From contig NC_013739.1 of assembly GCF_000025265.1 (NCBI RefSeq), positions 5,690,001-5,754,000 of the forward strand: a stretch of 64,000 bases of DNA, in the 5' to 3' direction. The notes below the pieces were generated by a model. It was given only the letters and a program-made list of their open reading frames with translations. It did no database searches and had not been told where the DNA came from. Each line of letters begins with the position of its first letter. Positions within the stretch are counted from its first letter, which is position 1. Shown one piece after another: positions 8,571 through 17,154 of this stretch. The DNA comes from Conexibacter woesei DSM 14684 (GTDB lineage: Bacteria > Actinomycetota > Thermoleophilia > Solirubrobacterales > Solirubrobacteraceae). Both the position numbers and the translations under genes were made by a program.

Positions 8571-9290
8571 CTAGCCGACTGACTTCAACGCGAAGTTGTT
8601 GTTGACAGTCAGGTCGTTGTTGCCGCTCGACGACGGGAGACCGAGCTTGAGGTTGACCAGGCTGTTGATGAGGCCGAGGTTTATGCCGCAGCCAGTCGCG
8701 CCCGGGATGGCGAACGTGCTGTCGCCGTTGGTGTTGCCGGTGAAGATCAGCGCGCCGTCGACGAAGTCAGCGTGGCCTATTCTTCTGATCGTCAGCACGA
8801 CATTTGCCGGGTTTCTGTCCGACCCGATCTGGCAGCCGGAGCCGAGGATCGGGTTCGTCAGCGCCAGCTTCATCGGCATTGCGAGCGTGAACGTGTTGAG
8901 GTCGACTCTCAGCGCCGAGGGCGGACCGGCGAGCTTCGCGGTCGCCGTCACCGCGTTGCCCGGGATCGGGAAGTCGATGCCGAGGAGGCCACCCGGGACC
9001 TGGATCGGTCTCGCGAAGACACCGCTCGTGCCTCTCGGAGCCTGGAACACGACACTGCTGCCGTCCGGGCTCGCGAGTCCGCCGCGGATCTCGAGCGAAT
9101 CATGGATCGGGACCGTGAAGCCCTTTATCGTCATCGAGCCGCTCGTCGAGGCGACATTGATGCAGTAGATCGACCCGCTCGCCGTCGGGCAATCCGAGAA
9201 GTTGGGGAACGCCGCCGTCGCCGTCCCACTCGCGGCGAGCGAGGCCACTGCAATTGCGCCAACTCCAAGGAGTCGCTTGGTCAACTTCAT
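8571..9290 (-). CDS. Secreted 239-residue hypothetical protein (paralogue of 36729-37451)
   Basis: The start is ATG 9290 because it follows AAAGGTAGG and opens a proper signal peptide (MKLTKRLLGVGAIAVASLAA, cleaved near TATAA). The mature protein begins AFPNFSDCP and shares long blocks with the product of 36729: IQVPGGLLGIDFP, GNAV, ATAKLAGPPSA, CQIGSDRNP and LPSSSGNN. Four cysteines occupy equivalent positions in the two proteins, suggesting two disulfides. It is predicted to be soluble, beta-rich and extracellular or wall-associated. No known domain was recognised. It is transcribed alone from the promoter at 9458-9487, with a leader of about 160 bases. Confidence 0.82.
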   Translation of the reverse strand: MKLTKRLLGVGAIAVASLAASGTATAAFPNFSDCPTASGSIYCINVASTSGSMTIKGFTVPIHDSLEIRGGLASPDGSSVVFQAPRGTSGVFARPIQVPGGLLGIDFPIPGNAVTATAKLAGPPSALRVDLNTFTLAMPMKLALTNPILGSGCQIGSDRNPANVVLTIRRIGHADFVDGALIFTGNTNGDSTFAIPGATGCGINLGLINSLVNLKLGLPSSSGNNDLTVNNNFALKSVG

Positions 9291-9457
9291 CCAGCACCTA
9301 CCTTTCCCGGCGCGTCTGTGCGCGCACGTCTTCAGGTCGCGGTGCGGCTCATCGGCGACAAAGCGAGGCATAGCTCACACCCCGGTCCCCCAGCGAACTA
9401 CCGCACGCGTCGATCATCTCCCCCGACGGGCGACACGCCGCCCGACAGTGCGGTATG

Positions 9458-9487
9458 ACACTAGAAACTGGGTAGTACCCTTGTCAA
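9458..9487 (-). promoter_or_regulatory. Predicted promoter of the 8571-9290 gene
   Basis: On the minus strand TTGACA (9482-9487) and TAGTGT (9458-9463) are separated by 18 bases. The spacer contains the inverted repeat GGGTA-C-TACCC, a possible repressor site. The paralogous gene at 36729 has the same layout (TTGACA, 18 bases, TAATGT). Confidence 0.6.
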
Positions 9488-9512
9488 GCCGGATTTCGAG
9501 AAACACCAGTGA

Positions 9513-10502
9513 TCACTGGTCTGGTGCCGGTCCGCGTCGGCCTCGTCGCGCCCGATTCAGGTGCGCCAGCGGCGGCCGCTCCTCGACGGCGACGTGCCGC
9601 AGCGCCAGTCCGCCCTCATGCGGGAACGCCAGCGGGCCCGACACGGCGGGTGCGCCCTCTGTGGAGTGGATCCGGCGCTCGGCCGCGACCATCACGGCGT
9701 ACGCCATCGCGCTCAGCGCGCGCAGCGACTGGTGGCGGTTGTGACGCTCGCCGAGGTCGACCTGCGCGAGCGCGCCGAGGCCGGCGATCCGGAACGAGTC
9801 GATCAAGGTCGCGATCTCGACGCCGTAGCCAACCGGGAAGCGCAGCTGCTCCAACAGCGATCGGCGCGCGGCGAACTCGCCCGCGAGTGGCTGGACGAAG
9901 CCGGCGAGCTGCGGCAGGTGGAGGTTCAGCAGCGGTCGCGCGACCAGCTCGGTGACGCGGCCGCCGCCGTCCGGAACGGTCGTCTCGCCGAGCCGGAACG
10001 GCCGCCTGAAGGCGCCTTTGACGAACGCGACGGCCGGCTCCTGCAGCAGCGGGCCGAGCAGACCGCGCAGGAAGCGGTCGTCGAAGTTCTCGGTGTCGGA
10101 GTCGAGGAACGCGACGACGTCGCCGCGCGTGACCGCGAGCGAGCGCCACAGCGCATCGCCCTTCCCCTGCGCTGGCCCGTGGTCGGCCAGCACTGCCGAC
10201 TCCTGCACGACGATCGCCCCGTGCGCTTCCGCGACGGCGGCCGTGCCGTCCGCCGACGCCGCGTCGACGACGACCAGCTCGTCGATCGCCCCGGCCGCGC
10301 GCAGCGGCGCGAGCGCGTCGAGGATCGGGCCGATCGTCTCCACCACCTCACGCGCGGGGAGCACCACGCTCACCGACGTCGGCGCGGCGGCCCCCTTCAG
10401 CTCGACGATCCGCTCCAGCGCATAATCCGCTGCCGAGTAGCTGCGATGCGCCAACCACTCCCGCGGCGTCTCGATCGTCGGCTGGCTGCTCGTCTCGTTC
10501 AC
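9513..10502 (-). CDS. gpgS: Glucosyl-3-phosphoglycerate synthase (GT81)
   Basis: With GTG 10502 as start the product has 329 residues, the usual size for actinobacterial GpgS. It transfers glucose from a nucleotide sugar to 3-phosphoglycerate, the first step towards glucosylglycerate and, in mycobacteria, methylglucose lipopolysaccharides. Recognisable features are the N-terminal RSYSAADYALERIVELK, the GT-A fold block VSVVLPAREVVETIG, the metal-binding FLDSDTENFD, and GYGVEIATLIDS followed by DLGERHNRHQSL. No phosphatase partner lies beside it. It is divergent from the LuxR-type regulator, with 118 bases between starts. The frame upstream of 10502 lacks homology-like sequence. Confidence 0.92.
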   Translation of the reverse strand: MNETSSQPTIETPREWLAHRSYSAADYALERIVELKGAAAPTSVSVVLPAREVVETIGPILDALAPLRAAGAIDELVVVDAASADGTAAVAEAHGAIVVQESAVLADHGPAQGKGDALWRSLAVTRGDVVAFLDSDTENFDDRFLRGLLGPLLQEPAVAFVKGAFRRPFRLGETTVPDGGGRVTELVARPLLNLHLPQLAGFVQPLAGEFAARRSLLEQLRFPVGYGVEIATLIDSFRIAGLGALAQVDLGERHNRHQSLRALSAMAYAVMVAAERRIHSTEGAPAVSGPLAFPHEGGLALRHVAVEERPPLAHLNRARRGRRGPAPDQ

Positions 10503-10620
10503 CGCGGACCCGCGGCGACCGTAGCAAAGGGCCGCGACGGGGCGGCGCCGCCCATCGGACGTGTCAAAGCACACGAACTGCACATGAAGGAGCGTGCTGC
10601 GCCTGCCACCATGGACGTGC

Positions 10621-13599
10621 ATGGCAACCGCGACCCGCATGACGAGCGCCCGCCTGGTCGGGCGGTCCGCTCAGCTGGCGGAGCTGGAGGCCGTCGTGCA
10701 CGACGCGGCCGGCGGCCGGCCGTCGCTCGCGTTCGTCGCGGGCGAGTCGGGCGTCGGCAAGACGCGCCTCACGAGCGAGCTGATCCGCCGCGCGCGCGAG
10801 AACGGCGTGCGCGTGCTGAGCGGCGACTGCGTCGAGCTGGGCGAGGGCGAGCTGCCGTACGCGCCGCTCGTCGGCGCGCTGCGCCCGCTCGTGCGCGATC
10901 GCGATCCGGCCTTCGACGCGCTGCCGGCGACGCTGCACACCGAGCTGGCGGCGATCCTGCCGACACTCGGGAGCGCCCGCCCCGATGCCGACGCGGCGAG
11001 GAAGGGGCGGCTGTTCGAGGCGCTGCTGGAGCTGCTCGACCGGCTCGGCGGCGAGACGCCCGTCCTGCTCGTGATCGAGGACCTGCACTGGGCCGACCGC
11101 TCGACGCGCGGCTTCCTGACGTTCCTCGCGCGCACCCTCTGCCGCGAGCGCGTCGCGGTCGTCGCGACGTACCGCTCCGACGAGCTGCACCGCCGCCACC
11201 CGCTGCGTCCGCTGCTGGCCGAGTTGGAGCGTGACCAGGCGACGCGGCGGATCGAGCTGCACTCGTTCACGCGCGACGAGCTGGCCGAGCAGCTGGGCGA
11301 GATCCTCGGCTCGACCCCCGACGCCGGCCTCGTTGACCGCGTGCTCGTGCGCAGCGAGGGCAACCCGCTGTTCACCGAGGAGATCCTCGCCGCCGGCCTC
11401 GACGGCCGCGGCGCGCTGCCGCCGACGCTGCGCGACGCGCTGATGGTGCGGATCGAGCGGCTGTCGCAGCCGGCGCAGGACCTGCTGCGGCTGCTCGTCG
11501 GCACCGCGATGGACGACGCACTGCTGGAGGAGACGAGCACGCTGGAGCCGCGCGAGCTGCGCGACGCGCTGCGCGAGACGGTCGCCAGCCATATCGTCGT
11601 CGCGGGCGACGACGACCGCTACCGCTTCCGCCACGCGCTGCTGCGCGAGGTGCTGCTCGACGACCTGCTGCCGGGCGAGCGCACCGAGCTGCACCGCACA
11701 CTCGCGCGGGCGCTGGAGCAGCGCGTCGCGCTGGAGGACCGCCCCGACGCGCATCTGACCGCCCAGGTCGCCTACCACTGGCTGCACGCGGGCGACCAGC
11801 CGGCGGCGCTCGCCGCGTGCGTGCGTGCGGCCGCGGCGTCGGAGCGCGTGAACGCGTTCGGCGAGGCAGGCGCGCTGCTGGAGCAGGCGTTGGAGCTGTG
11901 GGAGCGGGTGCCCGAGGAGCAGCGACCGCCCGGGGTCGATCGGGTCGACCTGCTCGCGCGCGCCGCGCAGCACGCCGCCGACGGCGAGGGCGACTACCAC
12001 CGCCAGGAGGCGCTGCTGCGCAGAGCGCTCTCGCTTGTATCCGAGCAGGAGCAGCCGCGGCGCGCGGCGATGCTGCTGGAGCGCCTGCAGCGTGCGCAGT
12101 GGCACCTCAACCGGCCTGAGGAGACGATCGCGACGATCGACCGCGCGCTCGCGCTGCTCGACCCCGAGGAGCGCAGCCACGAGCGCGTCGCGCTGCTCGC
12201 CGCGAAGGCGCGCGTGCGGATGCTGCAGTCGCGCTACCGCGAGGCGGTCGAACTGGCGGAGGAGACGATGGCGCTCGCCGAGGAGGTCGGCGACCACGCC
12301 GTCGCGAGCCGGCTGCGCAACGCGCTCGGGAGCGCGCTCGTCGGGCTCGGCGACGCGGAGGCGGGCGAGGCGCGGCTGCGCGAGGGGCTCGCGATCGCAC
12401 GTGAGCGCGGGCTGTTGGACGAGACGCTGACGTCGTACGGCAACCTCGCCGACGTGCTGCACGTGACGGGCCGCACGCGCGAGGCGCTCGAGATCACGCA
12501 CCGCGGGCGCGACGAGCTGCGCGAGCACGGCCGCCGTGTCGACTGGCTGACGCTCGACTCGGTCGAGTACGCGATCGCGGCGGGCGACTGGGAGGGCGCG
12601 GCGCTCGACCTCGCCTCGCTCGACGGGCGCCACTACGGCAAGACGCTGATGCACCGCCATCTGCGGCAGGCCGAGTTGGCGCTCGGGCGCGGCGAGCACG
12701 AGCAGGCGCGCACCGAGCTCGACGCGACGGCGCGGACCGCGCGCGACTCGACCGAGCCGCAGTACCTCGGTCCGTTGGGCGCGCTGCGGGCCGAGCTGGA
12801 GCGACGCACGGGCGACCTGCTGGCAGCGCGCGCCGCGGTCGACGACGCGCTCGACAGAATCGAATTCTGCTCCGACGACATCACGCAGGTGACCGGCGTC
12901 TCGGGCGTCGGCCTGCGCGTCGAGGCCGACGCCGCGCAGCGTGCGCGCGACCGCGACGACGCCGAAGGCGAGCGCGAGGCGCGGCTGCGCGCCGAGCTGC
13001 TGCTGGCTCGCGTGGAAGCAGGCGCCGAACTGGAGCGCGCACCGCTGCTGGCGGAGCTGGCGACCGCGCGCGCCGAGGAGGCGCGCGCCCGAGGCGAGGA
13101 CGACCCGGCGCTGTGGGTCGACGCCGCGGCGGCGTGGGCGCAACTCGGGCGGCCGTACTTCAGCGCGTACGCGAGCTGGCGCCAGGCGGAGGCGAGCGCC
13201 GCCGCCGGCGACCGCGACGCGGCTGCCGCCGCGGCGCGCGAGGCGCATGCGAGCGCGCAGCGGCTCGGCGCCGCATGGCTGGTCGGCGAGGTCGACGCGC
13301 TCGCCGCACGGGCGCGCCTCTCGCTCGACGACGCCGGCTCGTCGCCCGCCGCGGCCCGTGGCGACGGCGCCGCAGGCGGATCGCCGGCCGAAGCCGACCC
13401 GTTCGGCCTCACCCCGCGCGAGCGCCAGGTGCTGACGCTCGTCGCCTCCGGCGCGACGAACCGCGAGATCGGCAGCGCGCTGTTCATGGCGGAGAAGACC
13501 GCAAGCGTCCACGTCTCGCGGATCCTCGCCAAGCTCGACGTCCGCTCCCGCACCCAGGCCGCGGCCGTCGCGCACCGACTCGGGCTCGACGAGCAATGA
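10621..13599 (+). CDS. Large LuxR-family regulator with AAA-type ATPase (LAL family)
   Basis: The 992-residue protein begins at ATG 10621 (ATG 10639 is an alternative). The order is an AAA ATPase with Walker A GESGVGKT near residue 45 and Walker B LLVIEDLHWAD near residue 155, a long all-alpha TPR-like sensor region rich in Ala, Glu and Arg, and a C-terminal LuxR helix-turn-helix (TPRERQVLTLVASGATNREIG...KLDVRSRTQAAA). LAL regulators are ATP-dependent transcription activators that sense unknown ligands. It is divergent from gpgS, which is a possible target. The long open frame on the opposite strand is a codon-bias shadow. Confidence 0.92.
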   Translation: MATATRMTSARLVGRSAQLAELEAVVHDAAGGRPSLAFVAGESGVGKTRLTSELIRRARENGVRVLSGDCVELGEGELPYAPLVGALRPLVRDRDPAFDALPATLHTELAAILPTLGSARPDADAARKGRLFEALLELLDRLGGETPVLLVIEDLHWADRSTRGFLTFLARTLCRERVAVVATYRSDELHRRHPLRPLLAELERDQATRRIELHSFTRDELAEQLGEILGSTPDAGLVDRVLVRSEGNPLFTEEILAAGLDGRGALPPTLRDALMVRIERLSQPAQDLLRLLVGTAMDDALLEETSTLEPRELRDALRETVASHIVVAGDDDRYRFRHALLREVLLDDLLPGERTELHRTLARALEQRVALEDRPDAHLTAQVAYHWLHAGDQPAALAACVRAAAASERVNAFGEAGALLEQALELWERVPEEQRPPGVDRVDLLARAAQHAADGEGDYHRQEALLRRALSLVSEQEQPRRAAMLLERLQRAQWHLNRPEETIATIDRALALLDPEERSHERVALLAAKARVRMLQSRYREAVELAEETMALAEEVGDHAVASRLRNALGSALVGLGDAEAGEARLREGLAIARERGLLDETLTSYGNLADVLHVTGRTREALEITHRGRDELREHGRRVDWLTLDSVEYAIAAGDWEGAALDLASLDGRHYGKTLMHRHLRQAELALGRGEHEQARTELDATARTARDSTEPQYLGPLGALRAELERRTGDLLAARAAVDDALDRIEFCSDDITQVTGVSGVGLRVEADAAQRARDRDDAEGEREARLRAELLLARVEAGAELERAPLLAELATARAEEARARGEDDPALWVDAAAAWAQLGRPYFSAYASWRQAEASAAAGDRDAAAAAAREAHASAQRLGAAWLVGEVDALAARARLSLDDAGSSPAAARGDGAAGGSPAEADPFGLTPRERQVLTLVASGATNREIGSALFMAEKTASVHVSRILAKLDVRSRTQAAAVAHRLGLDEQ

Positions 13600-13671
13600 T
13601 CGCTGCGTTTTCTGTAAACTGACCGCGCGCGAGCGAACATCGCTTTCGCCTGACTTCGGGGGTGACGGACC

Positions 13672-14274
13672 GTGGGGACGCTGCGCCGTGGCCAACGGCG
13701 CCGATCGACGATCGAATGGCCGGCTGACCAGCTCATCGTGCTGCACGTCGGCTGCGGAACGGAGAACCCCGAGAAGCTGCCGAAGGAGATGCGCGGTCCG
13801 GACTGGCATGAGGTACGGCTCGACATCGATCCGGCTGTGGGCCCCGACATCGTCGCCAGTATCGCCGACATGTCGGTCGTCGATTCAGAGACGGTGGACG
13901 CGGTGCTGTCCTCGCACAACCTGGAACACGTCTTCGCGCATGAAGTCCCAGGCGTGCTCGAGGAGTTCCGCCGAGTCCTGCGACCGCTTGGCCAGGTCCT
14001 GATCGCCGTCCCCGACCTCGCAATCGCAGCGAAGACGATCGTCCGCGGCCGTCTCGAGGAGGCGATCTACCGCTCGCCCGCCGGCCCGATTTCGGCACTT
14101 GACATGCTCTACGGCCACGGGGAGCCGATCGCGAACGGCCAGCACTTCATGGCCCACCGCACCGGCTTCACGAGACGCTCGCTCGCCGAAAAGCTGCGCG
14201 CAGCAGGCTTTGTCGATGTCGTGGTCGTCGAGGAAGACCGCGCGCTGCTCGCCAGTGCGCGCCGCCCACGCTAG
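13672..14274 (+). CDS. SAM-dependent methyltransferase (class I)
   Basis: This 200-residue protein starts at GTG 13672, seven bases after GGGGGTGA. The SAM-binding motif I is VLHVGCGTENP, and motif II-like acidic residues follow in VRLDIDPAVGPDIVASIADM. Then come LSSHNLEHVFAHEVPGVLEE and RVLRPLGQVLIAVPD, which is the Methyltransf_11 pattern. The later block GHGEPIANGQHFMAHRTGF is common in methyltransferases found with glycosyltransferases. It lies 24 bases before a glycosyltransferase gene, so the pair may modify and assemble a surface glycan; the substrate is unknown. Confidence 0.85.
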   Translation: MGTLRRGQRRRSTIEWPADQLIVLHVGCGTENPEKLPKEMRGPDWHEVRLDIDPAVGPDIVASIADMSVVDSETVDAVLSSHNLEHVFAHEVPGVLEEFRRVLRPLGQVLIAVPDLAIAAKTIVRGRLEEAIYRSPAGPISALDMLYGHGEPIANGQHFMAHRTGFTRRSLAEKLRAAGFVDVVVVEEDRALLASARRPR

Positions 14275-14298
14275 GCACCGGGAATGCTGACCAGCGCC

Positions 14299-15309
14299 AT
14301 GCGGATCGGGATCCTCACGAACCTGGAAGCAACGAATTCCGCGTACCGCGCTTTCCCGGTCGCGGAGCTGGCCGCACTCGGTCACGAGGTGATCGTCGAC
14401 GGAAGAGCAGAGCACGCGGAGCGAGCGCGGCTGTTCCGCTGCGATGTGGTGCATGTCTACCGCTACGACTCCAGACCGATCCAGATGCTCGTGCGAGCGC
14501 TGCGTGACGCGGGCGTCGCGATCGTGTGGGACGTCGACGACGATCTGGGAGCGATACCCGACGCGTCGCCCACCCGTCACGCCAAGGGCGGGATGCAGGA
14601 ACAGCGCCTGCTGCGCGACGTCGCGGCGATGGCCCACCTCGCGGACGTGGTGACGACGACGAGCATGCCGCTCGCGGACAGCTATCGCAGAGTCGGGGCC
14701 GACTGCGTCCACATCGTCGAGAACTTCCTGCCCCGCCTGTACACAGCCGGCCCCGCGCGTCCCCATGCCGGCATCGTGATCGGGTGGGTCGCGAGCGGCG
14801 AGCACCTGCACGACCTCGAGCACCTCAGAGTGCGCGAATGGCTGGAGAGCGTGCTGGAGCGCGAGCCGGACGTGCGGGTGCGCAGCATCGGGATCGACCT
14901 CGGCCTCCCGCGTGACCGATATGAGCGGGAGATCGCCGTTGCGTACAGAGACCTCGGACAGCGCATCGCGGAGTTCGACATCGCGATCGCGCCGTTGGAC
15001 GACATACAATTCAACCGTGCGCGTTCCAACGTGAAGTTGAAGGAGTATGCAGCCGCCGGCGTGCCATGGCTGGCGTCCCCCATAGGCCCGTACCGAGGGC
15101 TGGGCGAGAAGCAGGGCGGGCGGCTCGTTCCGAACCACGGTTGGGCCGCGGCAGTCGAACGGCTCGTGCACAAGCCTCGAGAGCGGAGGAAGCTCGCCAA
15201 GCGAGGGCTCAGCTGGGCACGTGGGCAGACTGCCGCGTACAACCTTGAGCGGTGGGAAGCTCCGCTGGCCGAGGCCGTTCAACGCGCGAGACGTCGATCA
15301 CCGCGCTGA
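14299..15309 (+). CDS. Glycosyltransferase, paralogue 1 of 3
   Basis: This 336-residue protein has a GT-B, family 4-like layout. It starts MRIGILTNLE like its paralogues at 29637 and 41906, so ATG 14299 is preferred to ATG 14284. Shared signatures are an acidic WDVDDDLG motif near residue 85, ADVVTTTS, a C-terminal domain opening IVIGWVASGEH, FDIAIAPLDDIQFNRARSN, KLKEYAAAGVPWLASPIGPY and GEKQGGRLV. The last blocks form the nucleotide-sugar pocket in GT4 enzymes. Donor and acceptor are unknown. It is the second gene of a pair with the methyltransferase. Confidence 0.87.
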   Translation: MRIGILTNLEATNSAYRAFPVAELAALGHEVIVDGRAEHAERARLFRCDVVHVYRYDSRPIQMLVRALRDAGVAIVWDVDDDLGAIPDASPTRHAKGGMQEQRLLRDVAAMAHLADVVTTTSMPLADSYRRVGADCVHIVENFLPRLYTAGPARPHAGIVIGWVASGEHLHDLEHLRVREWLESVLEREPDVRVRSIGIDLGLPRDRYEREIAVAYRDLGQRIAEFDIAIAPLDDIQFNRARSNVKLKEYAAAGVPWLASPIGPYRGLGEKQGGRLVPNHGWAAAVERLVHKPRERRKLAKRGLSWARGQTAAYNLERWEAPLAEAVQRARRRSPR

Positions 15310-15324
15310 GGCGACGGCACGACG

Positions 15325-16032
15325 CTAGCCCCGCGGCACCACAAACCCGGCGACGGCGACGAAGTGGACCGCCGCCGCGAGGATCACGAGCGCGTGGAAG
15401 ACCTCGTGGTAGCCGAAGATTCTCGGCACCGGGTCGGGGCGCCGGCGCGCGTAGACGATCGCGCCGACGGTGTAGAAGAGCCCGCCGAGCAGGAACAGGA
15501 CGGTCGGCCACAGGCCGAGCACCGAGACGATCTTCGGCAGCGCGATGATGCCGACCCAGCCGAGCGCTACGTAGCCCATCGCCTTCAGCATTCTCGGTGC
15601 GTCGATCCACGCGAGGTTCAGTGCGACGCCGAGCAGCGCGCCGCCCCAGGCGATGCAGAGCAGCACCGTTCCGAGCGTGCCGCCGACGACGAGCAGCGCG
15701 ACGGGCGTCGCGCTGCCGGCCATGAAGACGTAGATCATCGAGTGGTCGAGCCGTCGCATCCAGCGGCGCACGTTCGGCCGCCAGGTGATGCGGTGGTATA
15801 TGGCGCTGACGCCGAACAGTCCGACGAGCGAGACGGCGTAGACGACCGCGACCGCGGTCGCGCGGCCGCTGGGCGCCGTCCACACGAGCGCCGCGCCGGC
15901 GACGACCGCCGCGACGGCCGCCCACTGGTGCGAGACCCCGCGCAGCTTCGGCCGCTTGGCGGCCAGCTCCACGAGCGCGTCGCGTCCTCTTTCGATCGCG
16001 TCGCGGCCGGTCTCGATCAGATCCTCGCGCAC
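15325..16032 (-). CDS. Hemolysin III family membrane protein (PAQR-like)
   Basis: From GTG 16032, preceded by GGGAG at nine bases, the product has 235 residues. After a charged N-terminus there are seven predicted transmembrane helices. The family's conserved polar residues are present: GVSHQWAAVA in helix 1, SAIYHRITW, RRLDHSMIYVFMAGSATP, and near the end GYHEVFHALVILAAAVHFVAV. The Ser, Asp and His cluster binds a metal in PAQR proteins. Despite the name, most bacterial members have no proven haemolytic activity; membrane homeostasis is one proposed role. It converges with the glycosyltransferase and leaves only 15 bases between them. Confidence 0.9.
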   Translation of the reverse strand: MREDLIETGRDAIERGRDALVELAAKRPKLRGVSHQWAAVAAVVAGAALVWTAPSGRATAVAVVYAVSLVGLFGVSAIYHRITWRPNVRRWMRRLDHSMIYVFMAGSATPVALLVVGGTLGTVLLCIAWGGALLGVALNLAWIDAPRMLKAMGYVALGWVGIIALPKIVSVLGLWPTVLFLLGGLFYTVGAIVYARRRPDPVPRIFGYHEVFHALVILAAAVHFVAVAGFVVPRG

Positions 16033-16117
16033 ACGCCCATGGTACTCCCGCCGCACAGCCGCGCGACGCGGGGCGCGCGCCCACCCCGGCGCGCGCCCCG
16101 TCCTCCCCCAGGAAGCT

Positions 16118-17077
16118 TCAGGCCGCCTTCGCCTCGAGTCGGCGCGCCAGCGCTGCAAGATGCTTGGCGTCGGTGCCGCAGCAGCCGCCGAGGATCGAGA
16201 CGCCGAAGTCGATCCCGAGCTGGTGCATCGACTCGCCGAAGACCTCCGGCGGGTCGCTCTCGGCGTGGTCGAGCGCGACCAGCTGGCCGGGCGCGAGCGA
16301 CGAGCCGTTCGCCTTCACCTCGCGCAGCCGCGCGGCGCCACGCGCGGAGGCGACGTGGAGGTCCTGCAGCGCGGTGCGGACGACGGTCGGGTGGACGCAC
16401 GAGATCCCGTAGTGGGTCGGCGCCGGCACGACCGCGTCGTCGATCCGCTCGATCGCGTCGTGCAGGTAGGTGCCGTCGAGCAGCCGCCCGCGCTGGTTGA
16501 GCACGAAGCTGACGGCGTACGGGACGCTCGTCTGCGACATCGCCACGGCGGCGCCGTGCGCCTCTTCGACGGACGGGAAGGTCGGTGCGAACAGCAGGTC
16601 GACGCCGGCCTCGGCGAGCGCTTCGGCCTGGGCCGCGTGGTAGTCGGCGCCGTCGAGGTGGGAGAGGCAGTCCTCGGGCCGGTAGGCGTCGCCGTAGGGT
16701 CCGATCACCCCGGCGATGAAGACGGGCTCGTGGTCGCCGCCGGAGCGGATCTCGTGGAGGAACGCGACCGCCTCGGAGTTGAGCCGGCGGACGGCCTCGA
16801 CGCCACCGCGGCCGGCGCCCTCGACGTAGCGCAGGCTCGCGCGGAACGTCGGCGTGCCGATGATCGCGGGCAGTCCGTGCGCCCAGGCGACGTCGACGTA
16901 GGTGGCGTACACGTCGCGCAGCACCTCACGGCCGTCGCGCTGGTCGAGCAGCGCGGTGACCTCGATGTGCGGGTCGAGCTCGAGGTCGGTCTCGAACATG
17001 ATCCGCGTCTCGATCCCCGCGTCGGCGAGGATCGGGGTGCCCGACTCGATCAAGTCACGCAGCACGTCGCGCAGCAT
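16118..17077 (-). CDS. Homocysteine S-methyltransferase family protein
   Basis: This 319-residue protein, with ATG 17077, matches the betaine/homocysteine S-methyltransferase (Pfam S-methyl_trans) fold, a TIM barrel with three zinc-binding cysteines: one in YGISCVHP and two in ILGGCCGTD near the C-terminus. The N-terminal ILADAGIETRIMF corresponds to the usual DGG(M/L)xT... block but with Ala-Gly in place of the Gly pair. The family moves a methyl group from a donor such as S-methylmethionine or betaine to homocysteine. It lies 77 bases downstream of xylH on the same strand but is probably functionally separate. Confidence 0.88.
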   Translation of the reverse strand: MLRDVLRDLIESGTPILADAGIETRIMFETDLELDPHIEVTALLDQRDGREVLRDVYATYVDVAWAHGLPAIIGTPTFRASLRYVEGAGRGGVEAVRRLNSEAVAFLHEIRSGGDHEPVFIAGVIGPYGDAYRPEDCLSHLDGADYHAAQAEALAEAGVDLLFAPTFPSVEEAHGAAVAMSQTSVPYAVSFVLNQRGRLLDGTYLHDAIERIDDAVVPAPTHYGISCVHPTVVRTALQDLHVASARGAARLREVKANGSSLAPGQLVALDHAESDPPEVFGESMHQLGIDFGVSILGGCCGTDAKHLAALARRLEAKAA

Positions 17078-17154
17078 CGCAGAACCGCGGACGGATGACC
17101 ACCTGTTCGGAGTGCATCCGCCCGCGGATTGCGAAATCGTCTTGGCACCCGCGG

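Noticed and set aside
10564-13809. A 1081-residue open frame on the minus strand opposite the LuxR-type regulator
   Set aside because: It has no domain-like sequence and is Arg/Ala/Gln-rich. It is a mirror frame caused by GC-rich third positions in the real gene.
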